Source of the DNA: Synechococcus sp. CO36386bin_29
Lineage (GTDB): Bacteria; Cyanobacteriota; Cyanobacteriia; PCC-6307; Cyanobiaceae
NCBI GenBank assembly: GCA_011523835.1
Contig: WTFZ01000097.1
Span: 1-36,063 of the forward strand
DNA: 36,063 nucleotides
Direction: 5' to 3'
Part shown: piece by piece, positions 1-9,223 of the stretch
Numbering within the stretch: the stretch's first letter is position 1
Layout of the letters: every line of letters begins with the position of its first letter
Program-made: the position numbers and the translations under genes
The notes under the pieces: model-generated
What the model saw: only the letters and a program-made list of their open reading frames with translations
The model's database searches: none
Told to the model about the DNA's origin: nothing

Positions 1-2
1 AA

Positions 3-422
3 CAGGCGATCCAACAGCATCAGCGCCCTCAGCCGAGGCTTGATGCCCTCAGGTCACTGGTGACGAGTAAGCCAGGGGGACTTCCCTGGAGAGCCGGTGG
101 AACCGACAGCAGCGACGGTCTGCTTCAAGCCATCGACTGCCTCTGCCGAAACAGTGGCTGCGGCGCTGTTTTAGACAAAACAAAACTGCCTCGTGCAGGG
201 GGATGGCCCGATGGTCCGCTCTGGCAACGCTGGTGCCTGAGTGGTGGTGAAGACTTCGAACTGGTGGTCACCCTTCCCGAACCCTGGGCGAAAGCCTGGA
301 TTGACGCTCAACCGTCCTGCCGGCAGGTGGGAGTGATCAGCGATCAAGCCAAAGCGATCGTTTGGAGCGATGACGACACACTGGTGGTCGCGGAGGGGTT
401 CGCCCATTACGCAACGACCTAG
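3..422 (+). CDS. thiL: Thiamine-monophosphate kinase, C-terminal part (partial)
   Basis: This is the last 139 residues of ThiL, which phosphorylates thiamine monophosphate to the cofactor thiamine diphosphate in the cytoplasm. The frame is open to the left edge, so the gene starts outside the window; full-length ThiL is roughly 320-330 residues. What can be seen is the GTDSSDGL segment, matching the conserved SDGL metal/nucleotide motif, and LSGGEDFELV, the family's SGGEDYEL signature. The N-terminal substrate and ATP-binding half is not visible. An in-frame GTG/ATG-like codon at 60 lies inside the conserved body and is not a real start. The gene converges with gap2, with a terminator hairpin between them. 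The assignment is secure from the two motifs. Confidence 0.88.
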   Translation, partial: QAIQQHQRPQPRLDALRSLVTSKPGGLPWRAGGTDSSDGLLQAIDCLCRNSGCGAVLDKTKLPRAGGWPDGPLWQRWCLSGGEDFELVVTLPEPWAKAWIDAQPSCRQVGVISDQAKAIVWSDDDTLVVAEGFAHYATT

Positions 423-426
423 GCCA

Positions 427-455
427 TAAAAAAATCCCCCTTTAGAGGGGGGATC
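427..455 (-). terminator. Rho-independent terminator of gap2
   Basis: An inverted repeat (ATCCCCC, short loop, GGGGGGAT) is followed on the minus strand by a run of seven T. It sits about 30 nt past the gap2 stop and directly after the thiL stop. The T-run favours the gap2 transcript; the A-rich side gives little help to thiL, though the hairpin could serve both. Confidence 0.8.
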
Positions 456-485
456 GAAAGGCTCAGATCAGTGCGCTCTCCTGGA

Positions 486-1511
486 TCACTTCCAGTTGCG
501 GGCAACCACTTCAGCGAGATCCACCACGCGCTGGCTGTAGCCCCACTCGTTGTCGTACCAGGCAAGGATCTTCACCGCCTTGTCACCCATCGCGTAGGTG
601 AGGTCGGCATCAAAGATGGTGGATTCGTTGGTGCCGGCGTAGTCGGTGGACACCAGGGGCAGATCGCTGTACTTGATGATCCCCTTCATGCCGTTCTCGG
701 AAGCCGACTTGATGGCGGCCTTGATGTCGTCGACGCTGGCGGCGCGGGAGGGGCCGAAGGTGAGGTCAACAGCGGAGACGTTCGGGGTGGGAACGCGCAT
801 GGCGAAACCGGTGAGCTTGCCCTTCACCTCGGGGTAAACCAGAGCCACGGCCTTGGCAGCACCGGTGGTAGTGGGAACCATGTTGAGGGCAGCAGCACGG
901 GCACGACGCAGATCCCTGTGGCTGTTGTCGAGGATGCGCTGGTCACCGGTGTAGCTGTGGATGGTGGTCATCAGACCCCAATCCAAGCCGAAGCTCTGAT
1001 CGAGAACCTTCACGATTGGAGCCAGGCAGTTGGTGGTGCAGCTGGCATTGGAAAGGATCTTCCAATCTTCGTGGCGGTACTGGTCATCGTTCACACCCAC
1101 CACGAAAGTGCCCACACCGTCACCCTTGCCAGGCGCCGTGAGGATCACCTTGCTGGCACCAGCTTCGAGGTGCATGCTGGCTTTCTCATCAGTGTTGAAC
1201 ACACCGGTGGATTCGATCACCAGGTCCACACCCCAATCCTTCCAGGGGCAGTTGAGGGGATTGCGATCGGCGAAGAATTTGATCTCCTTGCCGTTGACGA
1301 TCATCGTGTCGTCGGTGGTTTCGATCTGAACGCTGCGATCGATGTGACCGAGGATCGAGTCGTAGGTGAGAAGGTGAGCGCTGGTTTTGGGATCGGATGT
1401 GGAGTTCATCCCCACGATCTCGAGTCCGGTATCGGCTCCGCGGCTGAGCCAACCCCGCATCACATTGCGACCAATTCGGCCGAATCCATTGATCGCAACG
1501 CGCAGGGTCAT
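486..1511 (-). CDS. gap2: Glyceraldehyde-3-phosphate dehydrogenase, Calvin-cycle type (Gap2)
   Basis: A 341-residue cytoplasmic GAPDH of the plastid/cyanobacterial GapA/B-Gap2 class, which reduces 1,3-bisphosphoglycerate with NADPH or NADH in the Calvin cycle. The N-terminal Rossmann motif is INGFGRIGR (7-15). The catalytic Cys158 lies in SNASCTTNC and the base His185 in [10 protein letters not shown], followed by [17 protein letters not shown]. The NSTSDPKT segment (36-43) replaces the NAD-only acidic residue pattern and resembles dual-specificity Gap2; overall wording is very close to Synechocystis Gap2 as I remember it. Length is normal and the ATG start fits the Rossmann strand. The gene is monocistronic: divergent from murC across 162 nt, with its own terminator. 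A TATGAT box lies about 39 nt upstream of the start. Confidence 0.96.
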   Translation of the reverse strand: MTLRVAINGFGRIGRNVMRGWLSRGADTGLEIVGMNSTSDPKTSAHLLTYDSILGHIDRSVQIETTDDTMIVNGKEIKFFADRNPLNCPWKDWGVDLVIESTGVFNTDEKASMHLEAGASKVILTAPGKGDGVGTFVVGVNDDQYRHEDWKILSNASCTTNCLAPIVKVLDQSFGLDWGLMTTIHSYTGDQRILDNSHRDLRRARAAALNMVPTTTGAAKAVALVYPEVKGKLTGFAMRVPTPNVSAVDLTFGPSRAASVDDIKAAIKSASENGMKGIIKYSDLPLVSTDYAGTNESTIFDADLTYAMGDKAVKILAWYDNEWGYSQRVVDLAEVVARNWK

Positions 1512-1549
1512 AACAAAAGCGGGTGATCCGCGACAGGGTTTGGCCGCCG

Positions 1550-1555
1550 ATCATA
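1550..1555 (-). promoter_or_regulatory. Possible -10 element of gap2
   Basis: TATGAT, preceded by CTG, reads toward gap2 about 39 nt before its ATG. No convincing -35 hexamer is found 16-18 nt upstream. This is a position-based guess only. Confidence 0.3.
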
Positions 1556-1636
1556 CAGAAATCGCGGGATTTACCTTGTTACTCAGGGTTTTTTGATCAC
1601 CATCACCCCAGAGCAACAAAGTTCCTGAACTGCTGG

Positions 1637-1653
1637 TCAGCTCGAAAAGCTGA
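1637..1653. repeat. Small inverted repeat upstream of murC
   Basis: TCAGCT and AGCTGA flank a 5-nt spacer, giving a perfect 6-bp dyad about 20 nt before the murC start and next to an AATTAT box. It could be a leader hairpin or operator; short dyads of this size also arise by chance. Confidence 0.25.
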
Positions 1654-1673
1654 ATTATCGTTCGGGTTCCTGC

Positions 1674-3134
1674 TTGCGGTCATTGGTCTGCACGCTTGAC
1701 GTTCAATCGCCTGTGCACTTCATCGGTGCGGGAGGCATTGGTATGTCTGCACTGGCGCGGATTCTGCTCAGCCGAGGCCATCGCGTCAGCGGTTCGGACC
1801 GTCGGCTGTCTCCCGCCATGGAGAGCCTCAAAACCGCGGGGATGGTGGCCTTTGATTCTCAAGCTGCCGCCAACTTCAAGGCTTTGGATCGTCTGGATCG
1901 CTCCTCACCCATTGTGGTGATCAGCAGTGCCATTCCCGATCACAATCCTGAGTTGATTGCCGCTAGAGAGCGGCAACTCGAGGTGTGGCATCGCTCGGAT
2001 TTACTCGCAGCACTGATCGACCAGCAACCATCGATCGCCATCGCAGGAAGCCACGGCAAAACCACCACCAGCACCGTGGTGACCACGCTTCTTCATGGTG
2101 CCGGCGAAGATCCCACAGCTGTGATTGGTGGCATCGTTCCCTGCTACGACAGCAACGGCCATGCCGGCCAAGGTCGCCTCCTCGTGGCTGAAGCCGACGA
2201 ATCCGACGGCTCGCTCGTGAAATTCAGAGCCTCTTTGGGTGTGATCACCAATCTCGAACTCGATCACACCGACCATTACCGCGATCTTGACGACCTGATC
2301 ACAACCCTTCAACGCTTCGGAGACGGCTGCAAACGCCTGCTTGCCAATCAGGACGATCCCATCCTCAGCGAGCACTTCCAGGCCGATGCCTGGTGGTCTG
2401 TGCAGCGCAGCGAGAACGTGGATTTTGCAGGCTTGCCAGTGGCTTTGGAGGGCGATCGCACAATCGCCGATCTCTATGAACAAGGGAACTTTGTGGGGCA
2501 GATCACCCTGCCTATGCCCGGGCTTCACAACCTGAGCAACACCATCGGTGCCCTCGCCGCCTGCCGCATGGAGGGTGTGCCGCTCGAACGCTTGATCAGC
2601 CACCTATCGGAGCTCAAAACCCCAGGGCGGCGGTTCGATTACCGAGGAGACTGGGAGGGCCGGCAGATCGTTGACGACTACGCCCATCATCCGAGCGAAG
2701 TAGCAGCAACGCTGAACATGGCCAACTTGATGGTCTCCAGCGGTCGCAGCCCTCTGCCTCGATCACCCCAGCGGTTGGTCGCTGTATTCCAACCCCATCG
2801 CTACAGCCGTACCCAGGAATTCCAAAACCAATTCGCCCAGGCACTGCTCTCCGCTGAACTGGTGCTGCTGGCTCCGATTTTCTCCGCCGGTGAATCTGAA
2901 ATGCCAGGGGTGAACAGTGAAGCGCTGGCAAGCGTCATGCAGGAACTGTCTACGCAGCAATCCGTTCTGGTGGCATCAACGATGGATGAGCTCGTCAGCC
3001 TCGTGAAGGAACACAGCCTCCCCGACGATCTGATACTGGCCATGGGTGCTGGTGACGTGAACAGCCTCTGGTCGCGGTTGTCGCAGTCTTCCAACGAGGG
3101 TCAGGCGTCATGTCCACCGGCACTGGCAGCCTGA
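1674..3134 (+). CDS. murC: UDP-N-acetylmuramate--L-alanine ligase
   Basis: MurC, the cytoplasmic ATP-dependent ligase that adds L-alanine to UDP-MurNAc, the first peptide step of peptidoglycan synthesis. The N-terminal nucleotide-sugar domain shows [14 protein letters not shown] (15-28) and GSD at 40-42; the central Mur ligase ATPase domain carries GSHGKTTT (P-loop, 125-132), EADESDGS and ELDHTDHY; the C-terminal domain has DDYAHHP and FQPHRYSRT, all MurC hallmarks. At 486 residues it is of normal size. The start used is a TTG; a second in-frame TTG lies three codons later, and neither has a strong Shine-Dalgarno sequence, so the first few residues are uncertain. It overlaps murB by 25 nt, implying translational coupling. 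Confidence 0.95.
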   Translation: MRSLVCTLDVQSPVHFIGAGGIGMSALARILLSRGHRVSGSDRRLSPAMESLKTAGMVAFDSQAAANFKALDRLDRSSPIVVISSAIPDHNPELIAARERQLEVWHRSDLLAALIDQQPSIAIAGSHGKTTTSTVVTTLLHGAGEDPTAVIGGIVPCYDSNGHAGQGRLLVAEADESDGSLVKFRASLGVITNLELDHTDHYRDLDDLITTLQRFGDGCKRLLANQDDPILSEHFQADAWWSVQRSENVDFAGLPVALEGDRTIADLYEQGNFVGQITLPMPGLHNLSNTIGALAACRMEGVPLERLISHLSELKTPGRRFDYRGDWEGRQIVDDYAHHPSEVAATLNMANLMVSSGRSPLPRSPQRLVAVFQPHRYSRTQEFQNQFAQALLSAELVLLAPIFSAGESEMPGVNSEALASVMQELSTQQSVLVASTMDELVSLVKEHSLPDDLILAMGAGDVNSLWSRLSQSSNEGQASCPPALAA

Positions 3135-4042
3135 CGGCTTTGCAGGATTGCGGTGTCCTGCAACAGAAGGTGCCGCTCGCCGAGTTCACCACCTGGCGCG
3201 TCGGAGGTCCGGCGCAATGGCTAGCTGAACCAACCACCACCGAGCAGATCCCAGAGCTGCTGCAGTGGGCCAGGGAGAGAGGTCTCCCCGTTCACATCAT
3301 CGGAGCCGGCTCGAATCTGCTCATCGCCGACAGCGGCTTGCCCGGACTCACCCTCTGCCTGCGACGGTTGCAGGGCAGTGCTTTGAATCCAGACACGGGC
3401 CGCGTTCATGCCGCCGCTGGAGAGCCGCTGCCCACCCTGGCTAGGCGTGCTGCCAAAGCTGGCTTGCAAGGGTTGGAGTGGGCTGTGGGGATCCCCGGCA
3501 CGGTGGGCGGTGCCGCCGTAATGAATGCCGGGGCGCAGGGAGGCTGCACGGCTGAACAGCTGATCAGTGTTGATGTGATCCAATTCAGCGACCCAAAACC
3601 CACCCTCACCAACCTCAGTCGGGACGAGCTGGCGTTCAGCTACCGCCACAGTGCACTGCAAACCAACCTGCACCTGGTGGTGGCCGCCGAATTTCAGCTC
3701 GACCCCGGTCATGACCCGGCCGAACTGCAACGCCGCACCAGTGGCAACCTCAACCATCGCACCTCCACCCAGCCCTACAAACTGCCCAGCTGCGGCAGCG
3801 TCTTCCGCAACCCCGAACCGGAGAAAGCCGGGCGGCTGATCGAAGCCCTGGGGCTCAAAGGACGGGCCATCGGTGGTGCCCAAGTGTCTGAGCTGCACGC
3901 CAATTTCATCGTGAACACGGGTGATGCCTCAGCGGACGACATCCGCACCCTGATCAGCCTGGTGCAAGGCGAAGTGATGGAGGCCAAAGGCATTGCGTTG
4001 CATCCAGAAGTGAAACGACTGGGCTTCGAGACGCCCGATTAA
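3110..4042 (+). CDS. murB: UDP-N-acetylenolpyruvoylglucosamine reductase
   Basis: MurB, the FAD-dependent cytoplasmic enzyme that reduces UDP-GlcNAc-enolpyruvate with NADPH to UDP-MurNAc, the substrate of MurC. The 310-residue protein has the FAD-binding segments TTWRVGGPA (27-35), [10 protein letters not shown] (65-74) and [16 protein letters not shown] (127-142), and the catalytic serine in SCGSVFRNP (Ser230). The C-terminal [16 protein letters not shown] and the LHPEVK segment with the acidic catalytic residue complete it, as in the shorter type II MurB group. The ATG lies inside the 3' end of murC (25-nt overlap) with an upstream GAGG, so murC and murB are co-translated. ebfC follows after 24 nt. 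Confidence 0.95.
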   Translation: MSTGTGSLTALQDCGVLQQKVPLAEFTTWRVGGPAQWLAEPTTTEQIPELLQWARERGLPVHIIGAGSNLLIADSGLPGLTLCLRRLQGSALNPDTGRVHAAAGEPLPTLARRAAKAGLQGLEWAVGIPGTVGGAAVMNAGAQGGCTAEQLISVDVIQFSDPKPTLTNLSRDELAFSYRHSALQTNLHLVVAAEFQLDPGHDPAELQRRTSGNLNHRTSTQPYKLPSCGSVFRNPEPEKAGRLIEALGLKGRAIGGAQVSELHANFIVNTGDASADDIRTLISLVQGEVMEAKGIALHPEVKRLGFETPD

Positions 4043-4066
4043 CGTTCCAGTTCCTTCAGCAGTTCC

Positions 4067-4408
4067 ATGGCCGGTTTCGGACTTCCCAATTTCGGACAGC
4101 TCACCGAAGCCTTCCGCAAGGCCCAGCAGATCCAGCAGGACGCCCAGAAGCTGCAGGAAGAACTTGATGCCATGGAAATCGAGGGCAGCAGTGAGGATGG
4201 TCGGGCCAGCATCTGGCTCTCCGGCAATCAACAACCCCTGCGCGTGAAGCTAGATCCGAGTTTGCTGAGCGAGGGCCAGGACACCGCTGAAGCGGCCGTT
4301 CTCGCTGCTCTGCAATCTGCCTACGAGCGCTCAACCGCCACCATGAAAGAGCGCATGCAAGATCTCACCGGAGGCCTGGATCTCAACCTCCCCGGGATGG
4401 GCGGCTGA
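4067..4408 (+). CDS. YbaB/EbfC family nucleoid-associated protein
   Basis: A 113-residue member of the YbaB/EbfC family, small dimeric proteins that bind DNA without strong sequence preference and coat the nucleoid. The sequence begins with a glycine- and phenylalanine-rich segment, then a long helix rich in Gln, Glu and Ala (about residues 14-45), then the beta-hairpin region [20 protein letters not shown] and a C-terminal helix containing [18 protein letters not shown], which is the usual layout. It sits 24 nt after murB and is probably in the same transcript. Its 3' end overlaps the end of rsgA on the other strand by 26 bp. In many bacteria ybaB lies beside dnaX-recR; here it follows murB instead. 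Confidence 0.88.
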   Translation: MAGFGLPNFGQLTEAFRKAQQIQQDAQKLQEELDAMEIEGSSEDGRASIWLSGNQQPLRVKLDPSLLSEGQDTAEAAVLAALQSAYERSTATMKERMQDLTGGLDLNLPGMGG

Positions 4409-5291
4409 TCCCCAGGAGTTCCTCCACCGCTCCGCGATAGAAGCCATAGCGCTCCCAGTCGCGACTGACTCCACAGCCCGGTTCATCGCGATGGAGACAA
4501 TCGCGGAAGCGACAGGGATGCACGGTGAGCTGGTCCCGGAGTTCCGGAAACAGCACTTCAAGATTGCGAGCATCCCCAGGCAGGTCCGGTCGGTTGAAGC
4601 CAGGCGTATCCGCCACACGGGCACCTGGGCTGAAGGGGTGCAGTTCCACATGCCGCGTCGTGTGCCGGCCCCTCTGCAGCCGTCCCGACACAGCACCAAC
4701 CCGCAGGGCCAGGCCGGGCAGCAAGGCATTGATCAACGAACTTTTGCCCACCCCTGAAGGCCCGCAGACCACGGTGATGGCCTGAGACGCGAGCAGAGCG
4801 CGCAACGGGTCCAAACCGTCACCTGTCTGGACAGATACCAGCACGGGGGCGTAGCCCCAGCCCTCCAGACGCTGCTTCAAAGCCTGCTGCTGCTCAGGCG
4901 CCAGAAGGTCGCTCTTGGTGAGCACCAGCTGCACATGCAGACCGGTCTGTTCCGCTGTGAGCAGAAAGCGACTGGCCTGATCGGCATCGAACGCAGGCTG
5001 CTCCGCAGCCAAAGCAACGAGCACACAGGAGGCATTGGCGACGGGAGGCCGCACCAGGAAACTGCTGCGGGGTTCCACTGCGGACACGACCGCACGGGCC
5101 TGGATGGGATCGATCGCCTCCACCGTGACCCGATCCCCCACATGCACAGCAGCGCCGCGATGGTTGAGCCTGGTGCGACGGGTGCAGAGAAGACGGGACG
5201 GCGTTCCGGGCGATGGGGCATCCAGTTCCACCTCCAGGTAGTTGGCCTGCAGCGCCACCACCATGCCGCGATGGGGTGCCGCCTCACTCAC
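4383..5291 (-). CDS. rsgA: Small-subunit ribosome biogenesis GTPase RsgA
   Basis: RsgA (YjeQ), a circularly permuted GTPase that checks late 30S subunit maturation. In order: an OB-fold domain (about 8-75), then the permuted G domain with G4 as TKSD (125-128), the P-loop GPSGVGKSS (177-185), the RGRHTTRH switch I loop (207-214) and DTPGF (228-232), and a C-terminal zinc module with Cys260, Cys265, His267 and Cys273. G4 is TKSD instead of the usual NKxD, a tolerated variant. Length (302) is normal. The start ATG lies inside the end of the TusA-like gene (8-nt overlap), so the two are translationally coupled; the 3' end overlaps ebfC head-to-head. Confidence 0.94.
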   Translation of the reverse strand: MSEAAPHRGMVVALQANYLEVELDAPSPGTPSRLLCTRRTRLNHRGAAVHVGDRVTVEAIDPIQARAVVSAVEPRSSFLVRPPVANASCVLVALAAEQPAFDADQASRFLLTAEQTGLHVQLVLTKSDLLAPEQQQALKQRLEGWGYAPVLVSVQTGDGLDPLRALLASQAITVVCGPSGVGKSSLINALLPGLALRVGAVSGRLQRGRHTTRHVELHPFSPGARVADTPGFNRPDLPGDARNLEVLFPELRDQLTVHPCRFRDCLHRDEPGCGVSRDWERYGFYRGAVEELLGISRPSRGG

Positions 5292-5526
5292 CGCTGCAGA
5301 TCACCAACAGGCGAACCCGATCAGGCCCCAGGCGATCCACCGTGACCCCATGGCCATCCCGGCGCAGACCTGGCACCACCATCTCTTCAGGCTCTCCAGG
5401 ATCGAGATCCACCTGCAGACACTGCCCTGAGGCAAGGGATTCCAGGGCAAGCCGGCAACGGATGAAGTTGAGCGGACAGGGCGTCCCGCACAGATCCAGC
5501 ACCCGATCAGGCTGGAGGGCTGCCAT
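5284..5526 (-). CDS. TusA/SirA-like small sulfurtransferase-family protein
   Basis: An 80-residue protein of the TusA/SirA/YedF fold (two-layer alpha/beta). The N-terminal DLCGTPCPLNFIRCRLALE (11-29) matches the family's strand-cysteine-helix signature, with Cys17 at the position of the active-site cysteine that carries persulfide sulfur in TusA. The motif is CPLN rather than the classic CPxP; extra cysteines occur at 13 and 25. The rest, with LQVDLDPGEPEEMVVPGLRRDGHGV, fits the second half of the fold. It lies 2 nt downstream of dnaJ and overlaps rsgA by 8 nt, in a grpE-dnaJ-tusA-like-rsgA cluster. Whether it transfers sulfur is unknown. Confidence 0.82.
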   Translation of the reverse strand: MAALQPDRVLDLCGTPCPLNFIRCRLALESLASGQCLQVDLDPGEPEEMVVPGLRRDGHGVTVDRLGPDRVRLLVICSGE

Positions 5527-5528
5527 GG

Positions 5529-6659
5529 TCAGCGCTGCCCGAAGAGCCGCGCAAACAGTCCGCTCTTGTGATGGTGGTGCTGTTCCCCTCTGGCGGAGTG
5601 GTGTCCAGCGAGCTCCTCGAGCAGACCGCGCTCTTCGTCGTTCAAGCGGGTAGGAAGTTTCACGGTGACGGCAACCCGCTGATTGCCCCGTGCGACAGGG
5701 TTACCCAATTTGGGAATGCCCTTGTTCTCCAGTGTGAGCACGGCATTGGGCTGCGTGCCAGCAGGAATCTCCAGACTGGTGGGGCCATCCACCGTCTCCA
5801 CCTCAATCGTGTCACCAAGGATCGCCTGCAGGTAACTCACCTTCACCTCAGACAGCACGGTGAGGCCGTCGCGCCGCAGCGTGGGATGGGACTTGACGGT
5901 GAGGAAGACGTACAGATCCCCGGAAGGACCACCACGAAGGCCGGCGTTGCCCTCACCGGCAACACGCAGACGCGTGCCCGTGTCCACACCCGCAGGAATA
6001 TTGATCCGCAGCTTTTTACGAACCTGCACCACACCCTGGCCACCACAGGCGTTGCAAGGATCAGCAATGACCTGACCGCTGCCATTGCAGGTGGGGCATT
6101 CCGCTACCTGAGTGAAGCTGCCAAAGGGGGTACGCGTGGCCCGGCGGACCTGGCCGACGCCTCCGCAGGTGGAACAGGTGGTGGGACCACTGCCGCTCTT
6201 GGCCCCACTACCGCCGCAGGTGCTGCAGGTTTCCAGGTGTGGAACACGAATCTCCCGTTCCTGGCCGAACACTGCCTGCTCAAAATCGATCGTGAGGTCG
6301 TAGCGGAGATCATCCCCTTGCTGGGGGCCGCGGCGACGCTGCTGACGACCTCCTCCTGCCGCGCCACCGAAGCCGCTGAAGAAGGTTTCAAACAGGTCGG
6401 CGAAGCCGCCCATGTCACCCATGTCGGGCGAGCCGGCGGCGCCACCGAGTCCCGCCTCGCCGAACTGGTCATACCGCCCACGGGTTTGTGGATCGCTAAG
6501 AACCTCATAGGCACGACCGATCTCCTTGAAACGGTCTTCAGCCCCAGGCTCCTTATTGATGTCCGGGTGGTACTGGCGGGCCAGACGGCGGTAGGCACGC
6601 TTGAGAGTGTCAGCGTCGGCATCTCTGCTGACACCGAGAAGCTCGTAATAATCGGCCAT
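5529..6659 (-). CDS. dnaJ: Chaperone protein DnaJ (class A)
   Basis: A full-length 376-residue class A J-protein that stimulates DnaK ATPase and delivers substrates. The J domain covers about 1-70 with the HPD triad at 31-33. A Gly/Phe-rich linker (about 70-115) includes [10 protein letters not shown]. Four CxxCxGxG zinc repeats follow: [24 protein letters not shown] and CNACGGQG (about 145-210), then the C-terminal substrate-binding domain and a short His-rich stretch near the end ([13 protein letters not shown]). It follows grpE by 50 nt. No dnaK is in the window and no CIRCE operator is seen upstream of grpE. Cyanobacteria carry several J-proteins, so this could be one of a set (DnaJ1/2/3 naming). 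Confidence 0.95.
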   Translation of the reverse strand: MADYYELLGVSRDADADTLKRAYRRLARQYHPDINKEPGAEDRFKEIGRAYEVLSDPQTRGRYDQFGEAGLGGAAGSPDMGDMGGFADLFETFFSGFGGAAGGGRQQRRRGPQQGDDLRYDLTIDFEQAVFGQEREIRVPHLETCSTCGGSGAKSGSGPTTCSTCGGVGQVRRATRTPFGSFTQVAECPTCNGSGQVIADPCNACGGQGVVQVRKKLRINIPAGVDTGTRLRVAGEGNAGLRGGPSGDLYVFLTVKSHPTLRRDGLTVLSEVKVSYLQAILGDTIEVETVDGPTSLEIPAGTQPNAVLTLENKGIPKLGNPVARGNQRVAVTVKLPTRLNDEERGLLEELAGHHSARGEQHHHHKSGLFARLFGQR

Positions 6660-6709
6660 CAGCTGGAAATCCCGAAGGTCACAGTAAAGGGGGGCGTCTG
6701 ATCATCGGC

Positions 6710-7432
6710 TCAACCGTTGCCATCGCCTGAACCGCTTTCCTCAGCGGGGGCTTCAGCCTGTGGTGCTTCGGCAGGCTCGGAGGACGCGCCACCCTGCGGA
6801 CCTGGGCCCATCGATACCTTCACCATGGCGTGACGCAGCACCTTGCCGTTGAGGTGGTAGCCGCGCTGCAACTCTTCAATCACCACATCCTCGGGATGTT
6901 CATCACTGGGCTCTCTGAGAACCGCTTCATGAAGCGTTGGATCGAATTCCTGACCCACAACGCGCATTGGGGCGACACCAAGCTGCTTGAGCACGTCGAC
7001 AAGCTGCTTGTAGAGGCCCTGGTAACTGCGGTGCAGAGCCTGTGCCTCCTCCCCCTGAGGATCGAGCTGCTGGCGGGCACGCTCGAAGTTGTCGACAACG
7101 GGAAGAATCTCACTCAGCGTGCTGCAGGTGAGCTGGATCTTCAGATCATCCTGATCCCGGCTCTGGCGCTTGCGGAAGTTGTCGAAGTCGGCTGCGATGC
7201 GCATGTACTGCCCCCGCAACACATCGTGCTCGTCGCGCAGGGTGGAGTGCTCCCGCTCCAGCTGCTCCAGTCGAGCCTCGTTGTCGGCGGTCTGAGGGGA
7301 TGCTTCAGCCGCGGTGCCTGGATCAGGAGCCGCAGTGGTCTCGACCGGATCACTGGACGTCTCGACAGGCTGCTGCCCATCGGAGACAGCCTGGGCCGGA
7401 TCCTGCTCAGGGGTGGAGGCGTCGCCACTCAT
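6710..7432 (-). CDS. grpE: Nucleotide exchange factor GrpE
   Basis: GrpE, the DnaK nucleotide-exchange factor that removes ADP from DnaK; a cytoplasmic dimer and heat sensor. The acidic low-complexity N-terminus (about 60 residues rich in Glu, Asp, Pro, Thr) leads into a long coiled coil ([20 protein letters not shown]), then [18 protein letters not shown], the family core, and the C-terminal beta domain with [15 protein letters not shown] and [17 protein letters not shown] chose the ATG at 7432 (240 residues, MSGDAST...); an open frame continues 19 codons upstream to 7489 but encodes nothing family-like. It is divergent from pilB and starts the grpE-dnaJ unit. Confidence 0.93.
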   Translation of the reverse strand: MSGDASTPEQDPAQAVSDGQQPVETSSDPVETTAAPDPGTAAEASPQTADNEARLEQLEREHSTLRDEHDVLRGQYMRIAADFDNFRKRQSRDQDDLKIQLTCSTLSEILPVVDNFERARQQLDPQGEEAQALHRSYQGLYKQLVDVLKQLGVAPMRVVGQEFDPTLHEAVLREPSDEHPEDVVIEELQRGYHLNGKVLRHAMVKVSMGPGPQGGASSEPAEAPQAEAPAEESGSGDGNG

Positions 7433-7527
7433 GCTGACCGGTTGCGAATTCACGTCTAGACATGTTGATAGGTGAGGTAGGCCTCCCACAAGCGGCGGAA
7501 GCCCGCACCTTTTGAATCTGATGTGCT

Positions 7528-9213
7528 GTGAGTGACGAACGCCGCCGACTGGAACTGGAACTGCTGCTGAAACGGACGATCCCAGGAACCCTCAGCAGCG
7601 CCGACGAACCTGATCTGCTGAGCGACCTCGCGGCGATGGGACTGGATCCGACGCGCCACAGCGACCTCAAAGCCACCCTGAGCAGCCTTCTCGAACCATC
7701 TCCGGCAAAGGCTGAACAGGAGCAAAAGCAAAGACAACAGCAAAAGCACGCTCAAGCTCCTCAGGAAGCACCAAAGAGCATTGCCGACACCGCCAGCTCC
7801 TATCTCGCGGAATTCAGCGTCGACGGAGTGCTGGAGGAGGACCCCGATGAAGCTGCGCTGCAGTCGTCCTCGATCGTGGATCTGGAAGCCGGACTGAACG
7901 ACGCCGATCGTTCACCGGTGATCAGCCTCGTGGACCGGATCCTGATGCAGGCGCTGCAGCTGGGAGCCAGTGATATTCACGTGGAACCCCAACAAGCTGG
8001 CTTGCAGCTGCGGTTCCGCCAGGACGGCGTCCTCCAGACCAGCATCGAGCCTCTGCCAAGCCGCTTGGTGCCGGCTGTGACCTCCCGCTTCAAGATCATG
8101 GCGGACCTGGACATCGCCGAACGGCGCATGGCCCAGGACGGGCGGATCCGACGGAGGTTCCAGAACCGCACCGTGGACTTCCGAGTGAATTGCCTGCCCA
8201 GCCGATTCGGAGAAAAAATCGTATTGCGCCTGCTGGACAGCTCCGCCACCCAGCTCGGCCTTGACAAGCTGATCACGAGTGAATCGACACTGGACCTTGT
8301 CAGAACCCTGGGATCCAAACCCTTCGGGATGATCCTGGTGACAGGGCCCACCGGATCAGGCAAATCCACCACGCTCTATTCCTTGCTGGCGGAACGCAAC
8401 GACCCCGGCATCAACATCTCCACGGTGGAGGATCCGATCGAATACACCCTCCCAGGCATCACCCAGTGCCAGGTGAACCGGGAGAAGGGCTTCGACTTCA
8501 GTCAGGCGCTGCGGGCCTTCATGCGCCAGGACCCGGATGTGCTGCTCGTGGGCGAAACCCGCGATCTGGAAACGGCTAAAACCGCCATCGAAGCAGCACT
8601 CACCGGTCATCTCGTGCTCACCACCTTGCATTGCAATGACGCACCCAGCGCCATCGCCCGACTGGATGAGATGGGCGTGGAACCCTTCATGGTAAGCGCA
8701 TCGCTGATCGGCATCGTCTCCCAGCGCCTGCTGCGGCGTGTCTGCCCCGACTGCCGCATTCCGTATCACCCAAAAGCTGAGGAACTCGGTCGGTTCGGCT
8801 TGATGACCAGCAACGAAGAGGGCGTGACATTCTTCAAGGCCAATCACCAAGAGGGGCATCAAGACGCTTGTCCCACCTGCCAGGGCAGTGGCTACAAGGG
8901 CCGAGTGGGTGTTTATGAAGTCTTGCGGATGAATGAATTGATGGCCGCTGCGGTGGCCAGGGGAGCCACAACCGACAGGGTGCGCCAACTGGCTCTGGAA
9001 TCAGGGATGAAAACGCTGCTGGGGTACAGCCTGGATCTGGTTCGCGAAGGCCGAACCACCCTGGAGGAAGTCGGCCGCATGGTGCTCACTGATGCAGGCC
9101 TGGAGTCCGAACGGCGGGCGCGAGCCCTGAGCACCCTCACCTGCAGTGGATGTGGTGGCGGACTCCAGGAAGGTTGGCTGGAATGTCCTTACTGCCTTAC
9201 CCCCCGCCATTGA
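7528..9213 (+). CDS. pilB: Type IV pilus extension ATPase PilB (GspE/T2SE family)
   Basis: The 561-residue hexameric motor ATPase that drives pilin assembly at the inner membrane. A degenerate N-terminal domain with a Gln/Lys/Ala-rich linker (about 55-85) precedes the GspE N2 and catalytic domains: [11 protein letters not shown] (near 145-155), Walker [11 protein letters not shown] (near 272-281), the Asp box, [12 protein letters not shown] (Walker B) and [12 protein letters not shown] (His box). The usual tetracysteine zinc element is present (CPDC near 408, CPTC near 452). An additional Cys539-x2-Cys542...Cys553-x2-Cys556 tail forms a zinc-ribbon-like end. The start is GTG. pilT follows 10 nt later and pilC after it, an operon order known from other cyanobacteria. 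Confidence 0.93.
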   Translation: MSDERRRLELELLLKRTIPGTLSSADEPDLLSDLAAMGLDPTRHSDLKATLSSLLEPSPAKAEQEQKQRQQQKHAQAPQEAPKSIADTASSYLAEFSVDGVLEEDPDEAALQSSSIVDLEAGLNDADRSPVISLVDRILMQALQLGASDIHVEPQQAGLQLRFRQDGVLQTSIEPLPSRLVPAVTSRFKIMADLDIAERRMAQDGRIRRRFQNRTVDFRVNCLPSRFGEKIVLRLLDSSATQLGLDKLITSESTLDLVRTLGSKPFGMILVTGPTGSGKSTTLYSLLAERNDPGINISTVEDPIEYTLPGITQCQVNREKGFDFSQALRAFMRQDPDVLLVGETRDLETAKTAIEAALTGHLVLTTLHCNDAPSAIARLDEMGVEPFMVSASLIGIVSQRLLRRVCPDCRIPYHPKAEELGRFGLMTSNEEGVTFFKANHQEGHQDACPTCQGSGYKGRVGVYEVLRMNELMAAAVARGATTDRVRQLALESGMKTLLGYSLDLVREGRTTLEEVGRMVLTDAGLESERRARALSTLTCSGCGGGLQEGWLECPYCLTPRH

Positions 9214-9223
9214 GAGCTGCGTC

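Noticed and set aside
471-1526. 351-codon plus-strand open frame covering all of gap2
   Set aside because: It is a shadow frame of the highly conserved gap2 gene; its product has no recognisable domain and the frame is open because of GC-rich codon bias.
5568-6701. 377-codon plus-strand open frame opposite dnaJ
   Set aside because: Antisense shadow of the clear DnaJ gene, without domain or start signals.
7433-7527. Possible CIRCE heat-shock operator upstream of grpE
   Set aside because: No TTAGCACTC-N9-GAGTGCTAA-like repeat is present between grpE and pilB.
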